Assembly: GCA_001773295.1 (NCBI GenBank)
Contig: MEWG01000021.1
Location: 6,906-16,136 of the forward strand
DNA: 9,231 nucleotides
Direction: 5' to 3'
From: a candidate division WWE3 bacterium RIFOXYD1_FULL_39_9
GTDB taxonomy: Bacteria; Patescibacteriota; WWE3; UBA101185; UBA10185
Under the pieces are notes generated by a model, which was given only the letters and a program-made list of their open reading frames with translations, did not search any database and was not told the origin of the DNA. The position numbers and the translations under genes are program-made. Positions 5,983-9,231 of this stretch are shown piece after piece; within the stretch, counting starts at the first letter, position 1; each line of letters begins with the position of its first letter.

Positions 5983-6720
5983 ATGTACATAGCTTTTCTA
6001 GCTCAAGCTCTTTATGAAGAATTCTCCAGTACATTATGGCCTGCGGGGTATTCAGTTGCTCCGGTTGATACACCTGTCATGTACTACAGACTGGAAACCA
6101 GTCTCAGGGGGGATTCAAGAGGAATGCCGAAGATGGACGAGAAGCATGCATCGGTTTTTGAAGGGCTTGCATTTGATCCTGAACTGATAAGGTGCCAGAC
6201 AACCGTGATCTTGTTCGAGGAGCAGATCGTGGCAACAATGAGTTTTGTGATCTACCCGAAGAAATGGATTGCCCATGAAAAGTATTTCGAACGAGATGGA
6301 AACGAAGTTGTGGTACGCGGATACGAATACCCGACAGGTTCACAACCAAATTTTCTGATAGTTCCCGGCTGGACAAAGGTGGATCCCGCACACACCGTTT
6401 CTTTGGCATTTGCAGGCTACAAGTGTTTCATGCGCGTCATAAATCTGCTCATCGCCAAGGCTCCGTACAACACGCACATGGAGGCAGTTGCTAAAGGGAC
6501 TGAAATTGACAAAAGGAGATCACTTCTGGAGCTGTCACAAAGAAATAAAGGTGCAGTTATCACGGCTGAAGAATTTGGCATACCATTGGAAAACATTGCG
6601 GTACCCTCAGAGGAAAGCGCAGCATCTGTTAAAATGGCGAGAATTCTGGGTCTTCGTCAGATGCCTGATATCGGATCTGCGGTCAGCTTGGGACCAGTTT
6701 TTCGAACAAGAATATCTTAG
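5983..6720 (+). CDS. Unknown protein, possibly of the GNAT acyltransferase fold
   Basis: This is a 245-residue protein with AAGGAGG 5 nt before the ATG. The N-terminal third has LETSLRGDSRGMPKM (37-51). Strands at about 72-79 (QTTVILFE) and 81-90 (QIVATMSFVI) look like the beta2-beta3 hairpin of a GNAT domain. NFLIVPGWTKVDPAHTVSLA (123-142) leads into a long helix (143-159), where GNAT enzymes have beta4, the CoA-binding turn and alpha3. The next segment, THMEAVAKG (164-172), could be beta5. The canonical Q/R-x-x-G-x-G/A pyrophosphate loop is not obvious, so this is a weak fold guess. The C-terminal 60 residues are helical and polar. There is no signal peptide or TM helix, so it is cytosolic. 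It has its own promoter and terminator. Confidence 0.88.
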   Translation: MYIAFLAQALYEEFSSTLWPAGYSVAPVDTPVMYYRLETSLRGDSRGMPKMDEKHASVFEGLAFDPELIRCQTTVILFEEQIVATMSFVIYPKKWIAHEKYFERDGNEVVVRGYEYPTGSQPNFLIVPGWTKVDPAHTVSLAFAGYKCFMRVINLLIAKAPYNTHMEAVAKGTEIDKRRSLLELSQRNKGAVITAEEFGIPLENIAVPSEESAASVKMARILGLRQMPDIGSAVSLGPVFRTRIS

Positions 6721-6730
6721 AAAAGGAGGT
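6721..6730 (+). promoter_or_regulatory. Orphan Shine-Dalgarno sequence
   Basis: AAAAGGAGGT immediately follows the stop codon at 6718-6720. No ATG, GTG or TTG lies at a usable distance. The first ATG downstream (6761) would give 14 codons inside the terminator stem. It may mark a lost downstream gene. Confidence 0.5.
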
Positions 6731-6750
6731 TTACAACTAGAACCTGACCT

Positions 6751-6803
6751 ACGGCACTATATGACTTGGAATCTTTTCCAAACATATGGTGCCGTTTGCT
6801 TTT
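6751..6803 (+). terminator. Intrinsic terminator, long two-tier hairpin
   Basis: ACGGCAC-T-ATATG (6751-6763) pairs with CATAT-G-GTGCCGT (6783-6795), 13 pairs counting one U-G. After a 2x1 internal loop there are six more pairs, TTGGAA/TTCCAA, with a TCTT loop. TTGCTTTT follows as the U-tract. Confidence 0.88.
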
Positions 6804-6846
6804 AAATAATCCGATTGATTATTCGGAGCTTTATGCCCTATAGCAT

Positions 6847-6875
6847 TTGACGCTTTGGATGAGCGGGTCTATAAT
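6847..6875 (+). promoter_or_regulatory. Sigma-70 promoter of the 150-residue membrane protein gene
   Basis: TTGACG, exactly 17 bp, then a perfect TATAAT, the closest to consensus in the window. Transcription should start near 6882, leaving an unusually long leader of about 110 nt. Confidence 0.85.
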
Positions 6876-6939
6876 CACCTCCAGCACGAACGTTTACAAT
6901 CTTTTGGCGGAAAGATAACAGACACAAATCACATACAAA

Positions 6940-6970
6940 CCCCCTTAAATAAGGCTTTAAGTCTTGGGGG
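6940..6970 (+). promoter_or_regulatory. Leader hairpin just upstream of the ribosome site
   Basis: CCCC(C) at 6940 pairs with GGGGG at 6966-6970, and CTTAAA with TTTAAG inside, leaving an asymmetric bulge. No T-tract follows. It ends about 10 nt before the GAGGAGG site. An alternative small hairpin CCTTA/TAAGG is mutually exclusive with it, so a regulatory switch is possible but unproven. Confidence 0.45.
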
Positions 6971-6992
6971 AACACTCTAGAGGAGGACTGAA

Positions 6993-7445
6993 ATGGAAAT
7001 TACCGTGAACAATGTCGAATGGCTGTATATGACCGGATTTTTGATAGTTCTCGGAATTGTGCAAGTTATATCCATGGTGATTCTTGCCAGGTTACGCAAC
7101 TATCAGAAAGATGTCGGAAACGCCATGCTCAACGGCATCATTTCGCACCAAACCAGAGAGTTGCTGAAGACCATCGGTGCGGGGCACAATTACACGGCAC
7201 CGCTCAGGTTTTTGGCCGAATCAATCGCCCAGTACGCAGCACTTACCGGTGAGCAGAGCCGAACAGAGCTCAACAACAAATTGAAAGAGGTGTGGGGCGA
7301 TACGTTACCGGGCATGAAGAACAAAGCACCACTCCTGTTCGTAGGTGTAAGCCGAAAACGTGAAAACTGGGATCTCTATATAGGAGAAAAGCGATTCACG
7401 TTGGAGTTGCATAACCCGGGACATGTAGTCTCGATAAGTCTTTAA
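6993..7445 (+). CDS. Single-pass membrane protein, function unknown
   Basis: This is a 150-residue protein. Residues 1-9 are short and polar, 10-33 form one strong TM helix (WLYMTGFLIVLGIVQVISMV), and basic residues follow at once (ARLRNYQK). That gives an N-out, C-in anchor with a cytosolic domain of about 115 residues. The cytosolic part has helices at about 44-85 and 86-102, then a beta-rich end (PLLFVGVSRK, NWDLYIGEKRFTLEL). No catalytic motif is recognised. GAGGAGG lies 7-8 nt before the ATG. It is monocistronic with its own promoter, long leader and terminator. Confidence 0.87.
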   Translation: MEITVNNVEWLYMTGFLIVLGIVQVISMVILARLRNYQKDVGNAMLNGIISHQTRELLKTIGAGHNYTAPLRFLAESIAQYAALTGEQSRTELNNKLKEVWGDTLPGMKNKAPLLFVGVSRKRENWDLYIGEKRFTLELHNPGHVVSISL

Positions 7446-7476
7446 GCTGTACAAAAGCCGCCACTTTTGAACAATC

Positions 7477-7527
7477 GCAGGGTCATCTTGAATGGTATCT
7501 ACCAACAATGTGACCCTGCTTGCGTTT
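7477..7527 (+). terminator. Intrinsic terminator, two-tier hairpin
   Basis: The outer stem GCAGGGTCA/TGACCCTGC has 9 perfect pairs. Inside it TTG/CAA and TGGT/ACCA pair around an ATCT loop. The T-tract is weak (TTGCGTTT). A small CAAAAG/CTTTTG hairpin lies just before it at about 7450-7469. Confidence 0.8.
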
Positions 7528-7557
7528 AAATACCAAATTAATGTAAATAACTATAAG

Positions 7558-7586
7558 TTGTAACGAAAACTCTAAAGTCGTATAAT
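7558..7586 (+). promoter_or_regulatory. Sigma-70 promoter of the 123-residue protein gene
   Basis: TTGTAA, exactly 17 bp, then a perfect TATAAT. The leader is about 48 nt and ends in AAAAGGAGAG before the ATG at 7641. Confidence 0.75.
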
Positions 7587-7640
7587 TTCCCAGTCAAATC
7601 AAAACTAGCCAATATTAGGCAAAAAAAGGAGAGTAGTAAA

Positions 7641-8012
7641 ATGCCGGATGTATTTGTTTACGCCAAACCTTTTGCACACTACGAACTGCTCAACCACCTG
7701 CGCACGTTTTCTGACACAATTGCAACACGTATTGCACCTGTGCTCTTGAAGGCGCCCGAGAACATCAAGCTACGTTTAATAGAAGTAAGTGCTTTAGACG
7801 ACGTGGCTGACATACATATCACGGTAGAGCGCACCGGCCATGACTTGAGCCAGGAGGAACGATTTGCCATGCAGATCAGCTGCGATGAAGCGCTCAAAAT
7901 GGCGATCCGTGATTACCTCACAAATTTCCACATACCGGGGTTGCGAAAAGTTGACGCCACAACTACTGTAAGCTTGGCCAAGTGGACCAAGATCTGGGAA
8001 ATTGGAAAGTAA
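7641..8012 (+). CDS. Small protein with possible MIF/tautomerase-like fold and Pro at position 2
   Basis: This is a 123-residue protein, close to the usual 110-125 of MIF and CHMI-type tautomerases. The predicted order is strand 3-9 (DVFVYAK), helix 13-36, strand 42-49 (IKLRLIEV), strand 55-64 (VADIHITVER), helix 71-95 and a final strand near 106-121. That is the beta-alpha-beta-beta-alpha-beta order of the superfamily. It starts Met-Pro; Pro2, exposed after Met removal, is the catalytic base in tautomerases. Sequence similarity by eye is weak, so the call is an inference from secondary structure, length and Pro2. It is cytosolic, with AAGGAGAG before the ATG and its own promoter and terminator. 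If not a tautomerase, it is an unknown alpha/beta protein. Confidence 0.87.
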   Translation: MPDVFVYAKPFAHYELLNHLRTFSDTIATRIAPVLLKAPENIKLRLIEVSALDDVADIHITVERTGHDLSQEERFAMQISCDEALKMAIRDYLTNFHIPGLRKVDATTTVSLAKWTKIWEIGK

Positions 8013-8054
8013 TCGACTCAACACAGGCCTGAAAAACTAAAAATCACTGACCTT

Positions 8055-8103
8055 AAGGCGCTTCTTGTTTGCATCTGCAACAACTAGCGCCTTTCGTGTT
8101 TTT
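8055..8103. terminator. Two-tier terminator between convergent genes, possibly bidirectional
   Basis: The outer stem AAGGCGCT/AGCGCCTT has 8 perfect pairs. The inner part is TTG/CAA and TTGC/GCAA around an ATCT loop. On the plus strand TCGTGTTTTT follows. On the minus strand a run of T comes about 13 nt later, so termination of the zinc-ribbon gene from the right is possible but weaker. Confidence 0.82.
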
Positions 8104-8137
8104 ATTAACTTTTTACAAAATGGAGAAATTAGTTAAA

Positions 8138-8623
8138 TTACTTCTTAACTTTAGGGGTTCTTTTCTTATAGACTTTTACTTTGGTAGGAACTATCTCTTC
8201 TTCCTCTGTAACAGTAGCAGCAAGCATTTCTAATATTTTATCGAGTTTGGTGTTTATGGCGTCAATATCCTCTTTTATACGAGGTCTAGGAGCTTCGCTT
8301 CTTTCAAAATCAGGTCTTCTTGGACCTCTGTCCTGAAAATCTCTGGAGTCTCTAGAACCTCTAGAATCCTGAAATCCTCTGGAACTGGAAGTTGAGGCAC
8401 CCTCGGTCTTTTCAAAACAATCGCTGCAGAATACAGGTCGGCCGTCTCTTGGCTCAAAAGGAACTTCGCAATCTTTACCGCATTTAGCACAAACGGCTTT
8501 ATACATGGTTCTATCGCCGCCGCCAAAGCCGCCGCGACCCCCACGTCCTCTATCGCCTCCAAAGCCTCGATTTCCGAAGCCTCCGCGTGATCCTGATCTG
8601 TCGTTTCTATTAAAGTTTCCCAT
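8138..8623 (-). CDS. RGG-rich protein with a CxxC-CxxC zinc ribbon
   Basis: This is a 161-residue protein if the ATG at 8623 is used (start MGNFNRNDRSGSRGGF). A GTG at 8641 would add six residues (MLLCSH), but the family N-terminus and an extended -10 just upstream favour the ATG. Residues 9-38 are Gly/Arg/Phe-rich RGG and FGG repeats typical of flexible RNA-binding tails. The zinc ribbon is C45-x2-C48 and C66-x2-C69, with the signature CGKDCEVPFEPRDGRPVFCSDCF between and around them, known from CPR and some other bacteria. A Ser/Arg/Asp-rich disordered stretch follows, then a helix (about 115-140, DIDAINTKLDKILEMLAA) and a lysine-rich end. I infer a cytosolic nucleic-acid, probably RNA, binding role; the exact function is unknown. 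No Shine-Dalgarno site is present. Confidence 0.92.
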   Translation of the reverse strand: MGNFNRNDRSGSRGGFGNRGFGGDRGRGGRGGFGGGDRTMYKAVCAKCGKDCEVPFEPRDGRPVFCSDCFEKTEGASTSSSRGFQDSRGSRDSRDFQDRGPRRPDFERSEAPRPRIKEDIDAINTKLDKILEMLAATVTEEEEIVPTKVKVYKKRTPKVKK

Positions 8624-8631
8624 GTGCGAGC

Positions 8632-8640
8632 ATAGTAACA
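8632..8640 (-). promoter_or_regulatory. Extended -10 promoter giving a leaderless mRNA
   Basis: TG-T-TACTAT on the minus strand has its last base 8 nt before the ATG at 8623, so transcription would start at or next to the ATG. The -35 is poor (TTCGTT at 18 bp), as is common with an extended -10. The lack of a Shine-Dalgarno site agrees. Confidence 0.55.
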
Positions 8641-8680
8641 CATTAATCGAATAATAACGAATTTATTAATTCCCTATAGG

Positions 8681-8709
8681 TTGATTGTTCTGGGGATATC
8701 GCTTATAAT
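8681..8709 (+). promoter_or_regulatory. Sigma-70 promoter of the 128-residue protein gene
   Basis: TTGATT, exactly 17 bp, then a perfect TATAAT in the context CGCTTATAATTC, shared with the promoter at 4755. The leader is about 37 nt and ends in AAAAGGAGG. Confidence 0.78.
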
Positions 8710-8752
8710 TCACGTCATCAAAGAATAACCCAAAACACAAAAGGAGGGGCAC

Positions 8753-9139
8753 ATGCTCTGGTTTACGCTTAAGTACAAGATTCCGAGGGATTTTTCATTG
8801 GATACAGAGATCGATAATCTGGAAAGACGAGCACGGGGAATGGCAGAGGAAATTGAAAGAGAACTCCGGATAGTTCTGAGTGAGCGCAACGTCGACTTGG
8901 CCTGGGAAGTGTTGCCATTTGGACCTGACATTTACGGCCAGCCTGACTTTGACGTGAAAGGCTACGCGATTGGAGACAGTGCGGAGGCCTTCGCCAGCAT
9001 GGTTGCGCGCGAAAGAAACGCAGCCTTAATGGCTATGCAGCTCCTTGCCCACACAAATGAATCTGTCCGATGTACGTGGATCTTCGTCAACGGAGAGAGC
9101 GATTGCGCCTTCGGAAAGAAGCCGGCACCGCTGTCGTGA
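8753..9139 (+). CDS. Small alpha/beta protein, possible MIF-fold relative without the N-terminal proline
   Basis: This is a 128-residue protein with AAAAGGAGG 7 nt before the ATG. The predicted order is strand 2-9 (LWFTLKYK), long charged helix 16-44, strand 47-54 (VDLAWEVL), strand 65-73 (DFDVKGYAI), helix 76-99 and strand 104-112 (SVRCTWIFV), ending ESDCAFG. This is the same order and nearly the same length as the 123-residue protein two units upstream, and resembles the MIF/CHMI topology. Residue 2 is Leu, not Pro, so a classical tautomerase mechanism is not expected. Direct sequence similarity between the two is not evident by eye. It is cytosolic and monocistronic, with its own promoter and terminator. 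The function is unknown. Confidence 0.87.
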   Translation: MLWFTLKYKIPRDFSLDTEIDNLERRARGMAEEIERELRIVLSERNVDLAWEVLPFGPDIYGQPDFDVKGYAIGDSAEAFASMVARERNAALMAMQLLAHTNESVRCTWIFVNGESDCAFGKKPAPLS

Positions 9140-9143
9140 CAAG

Positions 9144-9206
9144 AAAACCGCTGTAAGGATAGGTAAAATTAATTTTTTACCCATCCCCAAAGCGGTTTTG
9201 TCGTTT
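9144..9206 (+). terminator. Intrinsic terminator, long two-tier hairpin
   Basis: The outer stem AAAACCGCT/AGCGGTTTT (9144-9152 with 9191-9199) has 9 pairs. After a 4x4 internal loop, GGAT-a-GGTAAAA pairs with TTTTACC-c-ATCC (9157-9168 with 9175-9186). The outer arm supplies TTTTGTCGTTT as tail. It begins 4 nt after the stop codon. Confidence 0.85.
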
Positions 9207-9213
9207 AAAAAAG

Positions 9214-9222
9214 AGAGAGGAG
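9214..9222 (+). promoter_or_regulatory. Possible ribosome site of a gene starting beyond the window
   Basis: AGAGAGGAGA lies just past the terminator. No suitable start codon is visible before the edge. The gap from the terminator is too short for a separate promoter, so this could also be chance. Confidence 0.25.
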
Positions 9223-9231
9223 ATTTGGTTT

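Noticed and set aside
6488..6805. Plus-strand ORF of 105 codons overlapping the 245-residue gene
   Set aside because: It is out of frame with the real gene, has no promoter or proper ribosome site, and runs into the terminator hairpin.
6876..6883. CACCTCC just after the -10 box as an anti-Shine-Dalgarno element in the leader
   Set aside because: Most of it lies at or before the expected transcription start, so it would not be in the mRNA intact.
5820..9206. Two-tier hairpins as integron attC sites or REP elements
   Set aside because: No RYYYAAC/GTTRRRY core sites were found, and the units carry their own promoters, unlike typical cassettes. A GTAG tetranucleotide typical of REP hairpins occurs next to only one (5820-5823), which may be chance. 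The terminator role is sufficient.

Overview
The window looks like bacterial chromosome, most likely from a Candidate Phyla Radiation (Patescibacteria, Microgenomates-like) genome. This rests on my recollection of families and not on a search. The clues are a small RGG-rich protein carrying one CxxC...CxxC zinc ribbon, a REP-type tyrosine transposase fused to a membrane anchor and an SH3 domain, standard stop codons, and mostly unrecognisable small proteins. No rRNA, tRNA, CRISPR array or complete insertion sequence was found.

Left part (1-2950, all minus strand). A leaderless-looking promoter (TTGCAA, 17 bp, TAATAT, then GTG 6 nt on) drives a 448-residue fusion: Y1/HUH transposase domain, one transmembrane helix, acidic linker, SH3b domain. 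One base after its stop, and translationally linked through an internal GGAGGTG, comes a 208-residue membrane protein. A family 2 glycosyltransferase follows and runs off the left edge. This part reads as a cell-envelope operon.

Middle (2951-3600). Mostly AT-rich and gene-poor. It holds one doubtful 70-codon ORF and two hairpins, one of which is a likely terminator for the gene to its right.

Right part (3600-9231). This is a series of single-gene units of unknown function. Five plus-strand units each have a near-consensus sigma-70 promoter with exactly a 17-bp spacer, a short leader, a strong purine-rich Shine-Dalgarno site, one ORF and an intrinsic terminator. The products are a 323-residue zinc-ribbon protein, a 245-residue protein that may be GNAT-like, a 150-residue single-pass membrane protein, and two small proteins (123 and 128 residues) with a MIF/tautomerase-like secondary-structure order. 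A sixth unit, divergent on the minus strand, encodes a 350-residue secreted or membrane-anchored protein from a TTG start. The terminators share a two-tier hairpin design, and two of them share apical sequence. One minus-strand gene, the RGG/zinc-ribbon protein, sits among the units with an extended -10 so close to its ATG that its mRNA should be leaderless.

The main points of interest are this run of independently promoted orphan genes, the two-tier terminators, the transposase-membrane-SH3 fusion, and the coexistence of leaderless and Shine-Dalgarno genes. Protein functions in the right part are mostly unknown.
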